A DNA stretch of 64,000 nucleotides from JASHPR01 sp963815375. GTDB lineage: Bacteria > Actinomycetota > Actinomycetes > Streptosporangiales > Streptosporangiaceae. The notes under the pieces were generated by a model. The model searched no databases. It saw only the letters and a list, made by a program, of their open reading frames with translations, and had not been told where the DNA came from. Each line of letters starts with the position of its first letter. Position 1 is the first letter of the stretch. The stretch covers positions 1,984,001 to 2,048,000 of the forward strand of contig CAWFGX010000001.1 of assembly GCA_963815375.1 (NCBI GenBank). The letters are read 5' to 3'. The position numbers and the translations under genes were made by a program. Positions 56,781-64,000 of this stretch are shown piece after piece.

Positions 56781-58898
56781 CTAGAGGCCGGTGACCGACC
56801 CGCTCAGGTCGACCCAGCTCAACCACCTGCCGTTGTGGTAGTAACGCTCATTCACGGCGCCGCCGGTGCCGACCACGTAGACCTCGAAGTTGCCGCTGAG
56901 CGAGTCGTAGACGGCGTCGGGGTTGCCGGTGACGGCGTCGCCTAGGTCGATCCAGGCCGACCAGCCGCCGCTGGAGGTCCAGGCCTTTTCGTACAGGGCC
57001 CCGCCAGTGCCGCGGACGTAGACCTCCATGTGCTTGCTGACCGGGTCATACACGGCCGAGGGGCTGGCGGTCGCCGACCCGCTCAGGTCGAACCAGCCCG
57101 ACCAGCTGCCCTTGCTGAAGGCGCGTTCATAGACGGCGCCACCGGTGCCGACCGTGTAAACCTCCAGGTTGCCGCTGAGCGAGTCGTAGACGGCGTCGGG
57201 GTTGCCAGTGACGGCGCCGCTGAGGTAGATCCATCCCGACCAGCCGCCGCCTGGGCTCCAGGCCCTTTCATACAGCGCCCCGCCAGTGCCGCGGACGTAG
57301 ACGTCAAAGTGCTTGCTGACCGGGTCATACACGGCCGAGGGGCTGGCGGTCACCGACCCGCCCAGGTCGACCCAGCCCGACCATTTGCCGTTGCCGTAGT
57401 AACGCTCATTCACGGCGCCGCCGGTGCTGACCGCGTAAACCTCCAGGTTGCCGCTGAGCGAGTCGTAGGCGACCGCGGGATTGCCGGTGAAGCGGCCGCC
57501 CAGGTCGATCCAGGCCGTCCAGCCTTTCTTGGCATTCCAGGCCTTTTCGTACAGCGGCCCGCTGGCGCCGCGCACATACACCTCAAGGTTCCCCGTCACC
57601 GGGTCATAGATCGCGCTCGGGGTCCCGGCGACCGACCCGCCCAGATTGAACCAGCTGGACCAGCCATGGCTGCGGTTCCAGGCACGCTCGTTCAGGGCAC
57701 CGTCCGTCCCGACGGCGTAGATCTCAACGTTGCCGCTGTCAGGGTCGTACAACACCGGGCCACCCACCTGCGAAGACGGCTTGCTGCTGTTGGGCATGGC
57801 CGGCCCGTAGGTGCTGCCTGGGGCGGGGGACGGCGAGGACGGGGTCCCCGGTGGCGTGCCGTTGACCTGGACGTATTCGCCAGGGTTGCCGATTGACATG
57901 TCCGGGGCTGTGCCCTGAAGGAAGCTCCCGTACGCCCCGTCGTTAAAGGTCGACCAGGGGGTAAAGCAGTTGAACCCGGCGCTCATGTCCTGCTTGCACT
58001 TGAACACCGCCTCCTCGGCGTTGTTCCACGGGTTGAGGATCTGGAAGTCGGTGCCGTACTTGGGCACGGAGTTCCCGCAGGTGATCTGCCACAGGCCCCA
58101 GCCCGCCCGGTCGGCTCCCGGGCCGCAGTAATCAACGCCGGGCTGGATAATCCCGGGCAGGAATGAGGACTCCGCGCCCGTGATCGCCGCGGCCACCTGG
58201 GCATCGGTGTGACCGCCGTCGCTGCCATCTGGGCCGCCGGCGTAAAGCCAGTACCCCTCGATCTGGGCGTAGCCCAGGGTCCCTCTGGCCGCAGCCTGGA
58301 TACCGGGTGCCTGCTGCGTCGCCTGCGCCTGCGCCAAGGGTGCAGCCGCCGTGGTCACCGGGGCCTCGTCAAACGCCAGATCCCGCAGGAACCCCTGTGG
58401 CGTAGACCCGGTCACATGCATCTCCAGCCGGGTGAACAAGAGCCCTGTTCCGGCCGCGCTCACCGGATCAGACAGGGTGTAGTCGGCGCTGGCGCTGTCC
58501 TTGTGCGTGCTGGTGACGCACGAGGAGGTGCAGGCACGCCAGGTGACGGTCCCTGTCGCGGTGGCCTGGTCCGCTGACCAGCTCGTCCAGTGCAGGTTTG
58601 CGGCCACCTCCCCGTCATCAGCGCACGTCAAGACCATGCTGCTGGGCCGGACCACCGCCGGCGCCTCACCGCAGACCTCCACCGCGGGAGCTGTCGTGGC
58701 AGTGGGCGAAGGAGACGGCGACGCACTGGCCGAAGGAGACGGCGACGCACTGGCCGAAGGAGACGGCGACGCACTGGCCGAAGGAGACGACGACGCACTG
58801 GCCGGAGCGGATACCGCCAGGCCGCACGCGACCACCGCCAGGATTGTTAACGCATAAGACCGGCAAGCATGAATGGCGAGTCTTGTTGCGAAGCCCAT
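56781..58898 (-). CDS. Secreted lysozyme-like protein with a seven-bladed PLL-type lectin propeller
   Basis: 705 residues. A signal peptide (ILAVVACGLAVSAPASAS) is followed by Ser/Ala/Pro repeats. A region with Cys pairs (about 75-175) precedes a lysozyme/transglycosylase-like domain (about 205-330) with ITGAESSFLPGI, GLWQITCGN and NPWNNAEEAVFKC, where the Glu in GAESS is the likely acid. From about residue 375 seven blades of about 46 residues repeat (YDxxSGNxEVYxVGTxGAxxE and W-S-x-W). This matches PLL/fucose-lectin propellers. It would bind a sugar and cut peptidoglycan. ATG 58898; AGAAGGG lies 13 bases upstream. Confidence 0.87.
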   Translation of the reverse strand: MGFATRLAIHACRSYALTILAVVACGLAVSAPASASSSPSASASPSPSASASPSPSASASPSPSPTATTAPAVEVCGEAPAVVRPSSMVLTCADDGEVAANLHWTSWSADQATATGTVTWRACTSSCVTSTHKDSASADYTLSDPVSAAGTGLLFTRLEMHVTGSTPQGFLRDLAFDEAPVTTAAAPLAQAQATQQAPGIQAAARGTLGYAQIEGYWLYAGGPDGSDGGHTDAQVAAAITGAESSFLPGIIQPGVDYCGPGADRAGWGLWQITCGNSVPKYGTDFQILNPWNNAEEAVFKCKQDMSAGFNCFTPWSTFNDGAYGSFLQGTAPDMSIGNPGEYVQVNGTPPGTPSSPSPAPGSTYGPAMPNSSKPSSQVGGPVLYDPDSGNVEIYAVGTDGALNERAWNRSHGWSSWFNLGGSVAGTPSAIYDPVTGNLEVYVRGASGPLYEKAWNAKKGWTAWIDLGGRFTGNPAVAYDSLSGNLEVYAVSTGGAVNERYYGNGKWSGWVDLGGSVTASPSAVYDPVSKHFDVYVRGTGGALYERAWSPGGGWSGWIYLSGAVTGNPDAVYDSLSGNLEVYTVGTGGAVYERAFSKGSWSGWFDLSGSATASPSAVYDPVSKHMEVYVRGTGGALYEKAWTSSGGWSAWIDLGDAVTGNPDAVYDSLSGNFEVYVVGTGGAVNERYYHNGRWLSWVDLSGSVTGL
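58708..58803 (-). repeat. Four 24-bp tandem repeats coding Ser/Ala/Pro linker
   Basis: Four direct copies of the 24-base unit starting GAAGGAGACGGCGACGC (plus strand), identical except for one base in the last. They encode SASPSPSA on the minus strand and form the linker after the signal peptide. Not a CRISPR: there are no spacers. Confidence 0.92.
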
Positions 58899-59790
58899 CG
58901 AACATATGTCCCTTCTTCTGGAAACTCATTCAAGGCTCCTGGTGGCACGACCGGGCAGGGGGCAACCGCGGACGTCCGCACATGCCGGCCCCGCTCACCG
59001 CATGGCGGCCATCGATCCTCCGCGACAGGCCAGCCGGACGCACTGTCGCCCTAGTCGCACGAAAGCTGGCGAAACGGATGAAAGCATCACTAGCTGGGCA
59101 CGACCGGGGCGGTCCAAGTCCCAAAAAGTCATACGAAAGTAACCTACGCCCCTTGAGACGGCAAAGAACCCCGCATGCTGAGACTTGGTCATGTGGCCGA
59201 GCGCGAGGGGGCCGACCCCTGGATCACCTGACGCAGCAGGTTCGGGCCGCCGACGCTAAGGCGTTCTCGAACCATCCACGCGCACTTCGAGCGGACCCAG
59301 AATCAGCAGGTTCACGTCAGCCTCGAGCTCGCACGACGGCTAAGGCCGACGGCCGGTTCCAGGGGCCGAGCGCTGCAATCAAGCGCATCGGACACTCTCC
59401 CCGTGAGCCAAGATCGAATTCCGCTTGACGCCGATAAGCGATACAGCGCAGCAAGGCTGTACCGGCCAGACAAACGCTGGTACCGCGACCCCAGGTCCCG
59501 GCGCAGGGCGGGAGCATACTAGCTTGATAGCGGCAAAGGTTTCAATTAGGCAGAAGGCGCATCACGGTGACCGTGGCGCGCTGGAATGGCGAATTCCTTC
59601 TTCGTTGAACTGGCCCTCCGGGGCCGGTGACAACTAGCGGGGCACACGACCGCACCCCTCACGCTCCCCAGCACGTGAAGGTCAGGCCAAGCGTCCGGCT
59701 CAGAATGCGCACCGGCCCCGAGCCGGGCGCTGACGGATCAGCCTGGCTACTCTGGCCTGCGCGCTGCGGGAGCGCGCGGGGCGTTATGCG
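58899..59790. other. 892-bp gap without a recognised gene
   Basis: Between the lysozyme/lectin start and the cold-shock gene. Frames open here have no domain-like sequence. A short perfect palindrome CACGGTGACCGTG lies at 59563-59575. Upstream of the cell-wall hydrolase a c-di-AMP riboswitch would be expected in some actinomycetes, but its conserved core was not found. Confidence 0.5.
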
Positions 59791-59994
59791 TCAGAGCGCA
59801 CGTACGTTCTCCGCCTGCGGGCCCTTCTGCCCCTGGGTCGTGTCGAACTCGACCTTCTGATTCTCATTCAGCGACCTGTAGCCAGAACTCGCGATTGCCG
59901 AGAAGTGGACAAACACGTCCGCGGTCCCGTCATCGGGAGCGATGAAACCAAAGCCCTTGTCCGCGTTGAACCACTTTACCGTTCCTGTTGCCAT
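59791..59994 (-). CDS. Cold-shock protein (CspA family)
   Basis: 67 residues. MATGTVKWFNADKGFGFI contains RNP1 KGFGFI, and RNP2 VFVHF follows. It binds single-stranded RNA/DNA and acts as an RNA chaperone. An AGGA-type ribosome-binding site precedes ATG 59994. The 198-base gap to the ABC gene could carry an untranslated leader, with no obvious structured element. Confidence 0.95.
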   Translation of the reverse strand: MATGTVKWFNADKGFGFIAPDDGTADVFVHFSAIASSGYRSLNENQKVEFDTTQGQKGPQAENVRAL

Positions 59995-60192
59995 CAGTTC
60001 CTGTCCCTTTTTCGCCTGCTATGACGCGGCCTCGCCGCTACCACCGCGAGCCTACCGGTCCTGGCAGAGCAGGGCAGCGCAATCCTGGACGACGCCCACC
60101 TTGACCGAAGCCGTAGGGATATCGTTGCGGGAGCCGGGCGCTTAACCTCGCCATCCTCGGCCGCGTGTGCGAGTCCGGCAGGCCAGAGCGGC

Positions 60193-62007
60193 CTACGCGG
60201 CGAGGTCAGCGTAGCGGCCCTTGTCGGCGACAAGGCTGGTGTGGGTGCCGGCTTCGGCGATCTGGCCATGGTCCAAGACGACGATCTGGTCAGCGTTTCG
60301 CACGGTTGAAAGCCGGTGGGCGATAGTAATGGTTGTGCGCCCTTGGGCGAGGGTATCGAACGCCTTCTGGACTGCGCGTTCGGTTTCGGTGTCCAGCGCG
60401 CTGGTGGCCTCGTCCAGCACGAGCACGCGCGGGTTGCGCAACAGCGTCCGCGCGATGGCGATGCGCTGTTTCTCGCCACCGGAGAAACGGTGCCCGCGGG
60501 AGCCGACCATGGTGTCGTAGCCGTCGGGAAGCCCGGCGATCAGGTCGTGGATCTGGGCCGCGCGCGCGGCGTCCTCGATCTCGGCGTCGGTGGCGTCGGG
60601 CCTGGCATAGCGCAGGTTCTCCCGCACCGTGGTGTGCAGCAAGTAGGTCTCCTGGCTGACGACGCCAACGACGGCGGCCAGGTCGGCGAGTCTCATGTCG
60701 CGGATGTCGACGCCGTCGATACGGACGCTGCCGCTGGTGGGGTCATACAGCCGGGCGATCAGTGAGGCGAGGGTGGTCTTGCCAGATCCGGTCTCGCCGA
60801 CCAGCGCGAGCGCGCTGCCGGCTGGCACGTCGAGGTCGATGCCGGTCACGGCGGGCCGGTCGGCGCCGGGGTAGGTAAAGCTGACGCCGCTGAGGCGGAT
60901 GTGCCCGGTGATCCCGGCCGGGTCGATCTCGACGGGATGGACGGGATCCTCGATGTCCACCGGCAGGTCCAGGTACTCGAAGATCCGGGCGAACAAGGCC
61001 AGCGAGCTGATCACGGAGACGCCGGTGCTGAGCAGGCCAGTTATCGGCCGGAAGAGGTTGTTCTGCAGCGTGGTGAAGGCGACCAGGGTGCCGATGGTCA
61101 TGATTCCCGCGGTCATCGGCAGGCCGGCCGCGAGGTAGATGACCGCGGGGATCGCGGCAAAGATGACGCTCATCGAGGCCATCCGCCAACGCCCGGCCAG
61201 CTGAGAGCGCAGTTCCAGGTCGATCAGGCGGATCGAGGAGGCGGTGAAGCGCTGGACCAGGGACGGCCCGCTGCCCATGGTCTTGGCCAGCTGGATGGCA
61301 TTGATCGACAGGCCTTCCTCGATGCTGACGTTGAGGTTGGCCAGTTCGCGCTGCTGCTCGGTGGTGATGGCCCGCCGCATGCGGGCAACCTTGCGGCTCA
61401 GGTAGATGGCCGGAGGCATGACAACCAGAGAGATGAGTGAGAGCCGCCACGACATGGCGACCATGGCGGCGGCGGTGGCTACCGCAGTGGTGAGGTTGGA
61501 GGCTATAGAGGTCGCGGTCGAGGTCACTACGGACTCCATCCCGCCGATGTCGTTGTTGATGCGGGACTGGACCTCGCCAGAGCGGGTGCGGGTGAAGAAG
61601 GCGATCGACTGCCGCTGCAGGTGGGCGAACACGCTGGTGCGCAGCTCATGCATGACCTGCTGGCCGACCTTGGTGCTGATCCAGGTCTGGAATACCCCGA
61701 AGCCCGAGCTGATGGCGGCGATGCCGATCATGCCGGCCACCAGCAGGACGAGCAGCCGCAGGTTCTTGTCCGGCAGGGCGGTGTCGATGATGGCGCGAAG
61801 CAGGAACGGCGAGGCTACGGTGACGATCGATGAGGCGGCGATGATGAGGGTGACGAGTGCCATCTGCCAGCGGTAAGGGGTGAAAAGCCGCCCGATGCGG
61901 CGCAGCGACACCTCGCGTGCCTGCGCCTTCTCCGCGGCCGTGACCGTCTTTGTGCCGCGAGTCCGGCCACCATGGCTGATGTCCCGATTCGTAGGTGGTG
62001 ATACCAA
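60193..62007 (-). CDS. ABC exporter, fused membrane and ATPase domains
   Basis: 604 residues, half-transporter of the multidrug/lipid type. Six membrane segments (about 40-320) followed by an ATPase with Walker A GETGSGKTT, signature FSGGEKQRIAIAR, Walker B VLVLDEATSALD and switch IAHRLS. It would act as a homodimer. TTG 62007 is the first start; no ribosome-binding site is seen, so a downstream start cannot be excluded. It is divergent from a MarR gene with an operator-like dyad, so it is probably a MarR-controlled efflux pump. Confidence 0.93.
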   Translation of the reverse strand: MVSPPTNRDISHGGRTRGTKTVTAAEKAQAREVSLRRIGRLFTPYRWQMALVTLIIAASSIVTVASPFLLRAIIDTALPDKNLRLLVLLVAGMIGIAAISSGFGVFQTWISTKVGQQVMHELRTSVFAHLQRQSIAFFTRTRSGEVQSRINNDIGGMESVVTSTATSIASNLTTAVATAAAMVAMSWRLSLISLVVMPPAIYLSRKVARMRRAITTEQQRELANLNVSIEEGLSINAIQLAKTMGSGPSLVQRFTASSIRLIDLELRSQLAGRWRMASMSVIFAAIPAVIYLAAGLPMTAGIMTIGTLVAFTTLQNNLFRPITGLLSTGVSVISSLALFARIFEYLDLPVDIEDPVHPVEIDPAGITGHIRLSGVSFTYPGADRPAVTGIDLDVPAGSALALVGETGSGKTTLASLIARLYDPTSGSVRIDGVDIRDMRLADLAAVVGVVSQETYLLHTTVRENLRYARPDATDAEIEDAARAAQIHDLIAGLPDGYDTMVGSRGHRFSGGEKQRIAIARTLLRNPRVLVLDEATSALDTETERAVQKAFDTLAQGRTTITIAHRLSTVRNADQIVVLDHGQIAEAGTHTSLVADKGRYADLAA

Positions 62008-62075
62008 GAAGTGCTCGATTCTGCCGGGTTGGGTTCGCGCTCGGGTGCGCGTGCCGCGGAAGAAAACGCTATTGC

Positions 62076-62100
62076 TGAGGTAACCTCAATTTGAGGGTAC
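62076..62100. promoter_or_regulatory. MarR operator: TGAGGT-A-ACCTCA plus a half-site
   Basis: Perfect palindrome TGAGGTAACCTCA at 62076-62088 and a second TGAGGGTAC at 62092-62100 between the divergent exporter and MarR genes. The TTGAGG at 62091-62096 may be the -35 of the marR promoter. This fits autorepression and control of the exporter. Confidence 0.72.
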
Positions 62101-62127
62101 AACAGCAAAGACTGGTACTCTATTCCG

Positions 62128-62574
62128 GTGGCCCAAGACCGGGTGACGACGAGCGCACGCGACTCCGGCGGTGACGAAACGCTGTCGGAAGCATTCAGGT
62201 CCGTCGCGCGCCAGCTGCACGACACCTCCCAGGACTTCCTGGCTCCCTGGGACATCAGCCCTTCCCAGTTGCGGGCTCTGCGCGTGCTCATGCGCCACGG
62301 CGCGATGCGGCTGTCGGAGCTTTCGGGCCATCTGCACATCGCGGCGCGCTCGACCACCGAGGTCGTCGATGCCCTTCAAACGCGCGGCCTGGTCGAGCGG
62401 CAGCCCGACCCTGGCGATCGGCGGGCAACCCTGGTCGAGCTGACCGAGCATGGCGCCAGCGTCCTTGAGTCGATCCGCGTCGCCCGCGGAACAGAGGCCG
62501 AACGGGCCTTCGACCGGCTGAGCAAGGCCGACCGGGCCCACCTTGCCCGAATTCTCCGCAAGCTGCGGGATTGA
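62128..62574 (+). CDS. MarR-family transcriptional regulator
   Basis: 148 residues. Winged HTH: SQLRALRVLMRHGAMRLSEL, HLHIAARSTTEVVDALQTRG, LVERQPDPGDRRATLVELTE. GTG 62128 lies seven bases after TACTCT, so a leaderless message is possible. Divergent from the ABC exporter. The ligand is unknown, likely a hydrophobic or phenolic compound. Confidence 0.93.
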   Translation: MAQDRVTTSARDSGGDETLSEAFRSVARQLHDTSQDFLAPWDISPSQLRALRVLMRHGAMRLSELSGHLHIAARSTTEVVDALQTRGLVERQPDPGDRRATLVELTEHGASVLESIRVARGTEAERAFDRLSKADRAHLARILRKLRD

Positions 62575-62777
62575 CCTGGCCGCAGCCTCCTGGCCGGGCG
62601 GCCGGTGGCTGTGCAGCGGCGTCGTCCCGGCGTGCGGTAGTGTAGGGATCCGCGGCACATCGCGAGGCGTCGCCGTCCGGGCGCGCCGGTCGTATCTCGC
62701 TCGGAGCGAGCTGGTTTCCACGGATCACAGGTGGTGGCCTTCGAAAATGCGGCCACCTAGATCCGAAAGAGATTCTC

Positions 62778-64000
62778 TTGACCCTTGCGCTTACCGAAAT
62801 ACCGCATGCTCGCCGACGTCGCCGAGGCCGGGCGAAGCGTGCACCCTCTGTCGCGGGCGAGAATGCCCGCCAGGAGCAGTCCGCCTCGGCCAACCACGAT
62901 CGGGCGCACCAAACCAAGGCCGCCCGGCCCAAAGCCGCCCGGCCCATGGCCGCGGTAGCCACCATTCAGCCAAGCTTCGCCGAACTGGGCGTCCCCGGTC
63001 CCATGACCGGTGTGCTGGCCGACGCTGGCATCACCACACCATTCCCGATCCAGGCGGCCACGCTGCCGGATGCGCTGGCCGGGCGGGACGTCCTGGGCCG
63101 CGGCCGGACCGGTTCCGGTAAGACTCTCGGGTTCTCGATTCCGCTGGCCGCCGCGCTGGCCGACGGGTACACCAGCGCGGGCCGCCCCCGCGGCCTGGTC
63201 CTGGTGCCCACCCGGGAGCTGGCTAGCCAGGTACAGGCAGTGCTGGCGCCACTTGCCGAGGCGATGGGCCTGACGGTGGCCACTATCTTCGGCGGTACGG
63301 GGCAGAAGCCGCAGGTGGAAGCGCTGCGAAACCGGGTCGACATCGTGGTCGCCTGTCCCGGGCGGCTGGCCGACCTCATCGAGCAGGGGCACTGCCATCT
63401 GGGCGATGTGGAGGTCACCGTGCTGGATGAGGCAGACCAGATGGCTGACCTTGGTTTTCTGCCGATGGTGCGGCGGCTGCTGGAGGCCACCCCGCCTGAG
63501 GGCCAGCGGATGCTGTTCTCCGCCACCTTGGACAATGCAGTGGATGTCCTGGTTCGCCGGTTCCTCAGCGACCCGGCGGTTCACTCGGTGGACTCGGTCA
63601 CCGCCACTCCCGCTGAAATGGTCCATCACCTCCTCACCGTGGACCCGGGAGACCGGGTGAACGTGGTCGCCGCGCTAACTGGAGGCAACAACCGGTCGCT
63701 GGTGTTCACCCGCACCAAGTACGGAGCGCACAAGCTAACCCGGCAGCTGGCCGGCGCGGGTGTGTCCGTGGTCGAGTTGCACGGCGACCTCGGCCAGACT
63801 GCCCGGGAACGGAACCTGGCCTCGTTCGCCTCCGGCGCGGCCCGGGTCCTGGTCGCGACGGATATCGCGGCCCGTGGCATCCACGTGGACGGTATCGACC
63901 TGGTCATCCATGCGGACCCGCCCGCGGGCCACAAGGCCTACTTGCACCGGTCCGGCCGAACCGCCCGGGCCGGCGCGGACGGTGTGGTGATCACCGTGCA
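62778..64000 (+). CDS. DEAD-box RNA helicase (3' end beyond window)
   Basis: Open to the right edge, 407 residues visible. A basic, disordered N-terminal part (about 55 residues, ARRRRRGRAKRAP) leads into: Q motif PFPIQAATLP, Walker A GRGRTGSGKT, PTRELASQ, DEAD VLDEADQM, SAT, ARVLVATDIAARGIHV and HRSGRTARAG. An ATP-dependent RNA helicase that remodels RNA. TTG 62778 (opening LTLALTEIPHARRRRR) or ATG 62946 are possible starts; the TTG gives the usual LTLAL opening. Confidence 0.92.
   Translation, partial: MTLALTEIPHARRRRRGRAKRAPSVAGENARQEQSASANHDRAHQTKAARPKAARPMAAVATIQPSFAELGVPGPMTGVLADAGITTPFPIQAATLPDALAGRDVLGRGRTGSGKTLGFSIPLAAALADGYTSAGRPRGLVLVPTRELASQVQAVLAPLAEAMGLTVATIFGGTGQKPQVEALRNRVDIVVACPGRLADLIEQGHCHLGDVEVTVLDEADQMADLGFLPMVRRLLEATPPEGQRMLFSATLDNAVDVLVRRFLSDPAVHSVDSVTATPAEMVHHLLTVDPGDRVNVVAALTGGNNRSLVFTRTKYGAHKLTRQLAGAGVSVVELHGDLGQTARERNLASFASGAARVLVATDIAARGIHVDGIDLVIHADPPAGHKAYLHRSGRTARAGADGVVITV

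Noticed and set aside
58708..58803. CRISPR-like array
   Set aside because: The 24-base units abut with no spacers and encode a Ser/Pro linker in frame.
58899..59300. c-di-AMP (ydaO) riboswitch upstream of the lysozyme-like gene
   Set aside because: Such riboswitches precede cell-wall hydrolase genes in some actinomycetes, but I could not find the conserved core sequences on the minus strand here. A covariance-model search would settle it.
58598..59428. 276-residue plus-strand frame across the lysozyme start and the gap
   Set aside because: It is antisense to the signal peptide and repeats of the secreted protein and then runs through low-complexity sequence without conserved features.

Overview
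The window is a chromosomal segment from a high-GC Gram-positive bacterium, almost certainly a filamentous-type actinomycete. The evidence is the GC-rich codon use, the many GTG starts and GTGA/ATGA stop-start overlaps, several apparently leaderless genes, three NarL-type two-component pairs, a PASTA Ser/Thr kinase with an FHA protein nearby, a DUF1707 protein, an AfsR-like NB-ARC/TPR protein, an NDMA-type alcohol dehydrogenase and a maleylpyruvate-isomerase/DinB-type protein. The order cannot be fixed from sequence alone. No rRNA, tRNA, CRISPR array, transposase or phage module was seen.

Layout. 1-7.8 kb: edge of an ABC ATPase; a histidine kinase/response regulator pair; a MerR-thioredoxin operon behind a mer-type promoter, divergent from an NmrA-like oxidoreductase; a form-II CO-dehydrogenase-like molybdenum hydroxylase operon (L-S-M order). 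7.9-15.6 kb: a perfect 20-bp palindrome, a DUF6210-like protein, an XRE regulator, a GH-clan-like TIM barrel behind a promoter with an operator in its spacer, a coupled pair of small proteins, an alcohol dehydrogenase, a secreted S53 peptidase and a D,D-carboxypeptidase. 15.8-22.2 kb: a tandemly duplicated cassette (coiled-coil, Tyr/Gln-repeat, C-terminal membrane-anchor protein plus MsrQ/ferric-reductase-like membrane protein). The first copy is broken in both genes and the second is intact. 22.2-30.5 kb: an ASCH-like protein, a DUF1707 protein, and an export/stress locus made of an ABC ATPase, a giant MMPL-FtsX fusion, a small membrane protein, a response regulator and a frameshifted histidine kinase.

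30.5-44.4 kb: NB-ARC/TPR protein, two secreted propeller proteins, an ABC-2 transporter with its own small XRE regulator, a DUF4232 secreted protein and a frameshifted lipoprotein sharing a duplicated leader/signal module, a methyltransferase, heme A synthase, TetR/epimerase divergon, VOC proteins and an APH(6)-like kinase. 44.8-49.5 kb: unknown protein, FHA protein, a ClpX-type zinc-finger remnant, PASTA Ser/Thr kinase, DUF1269. 49.6-56.7 kb: DinB/MPI protein, TetR, 2-hydroxyacid dehydrogenase, quinone-oxidoreductase-like protein, a third two-component pair, peptide deformylase, NIPSNAP protein, HD hydrolase. 56.8-64 kb: a secreted lysozyme-like protein with a seven-bladed PLL-lectin propeller, a cold-shock protein, an ABC exporter divergent from a MarR regulator, and a DEAD-box helicase running off the right edge.

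Several genes carry single-base or small frame disruptions (about 17.05, 17.83, 29.07 and 43.09 kb). They could be genuine decay or phase variation, or residual indel errors in the assembly; the tandem duplicate and the repeat-borne indel argue for at least some being biological. The most unusual items are the MMPL-FtsX fusion with its internal ribosome-binding site, the mer-type operator controlling a thioredoxin, the decayed cassette duplication, and the duplicated leader/signal module in front of unrelated secreted proteins.
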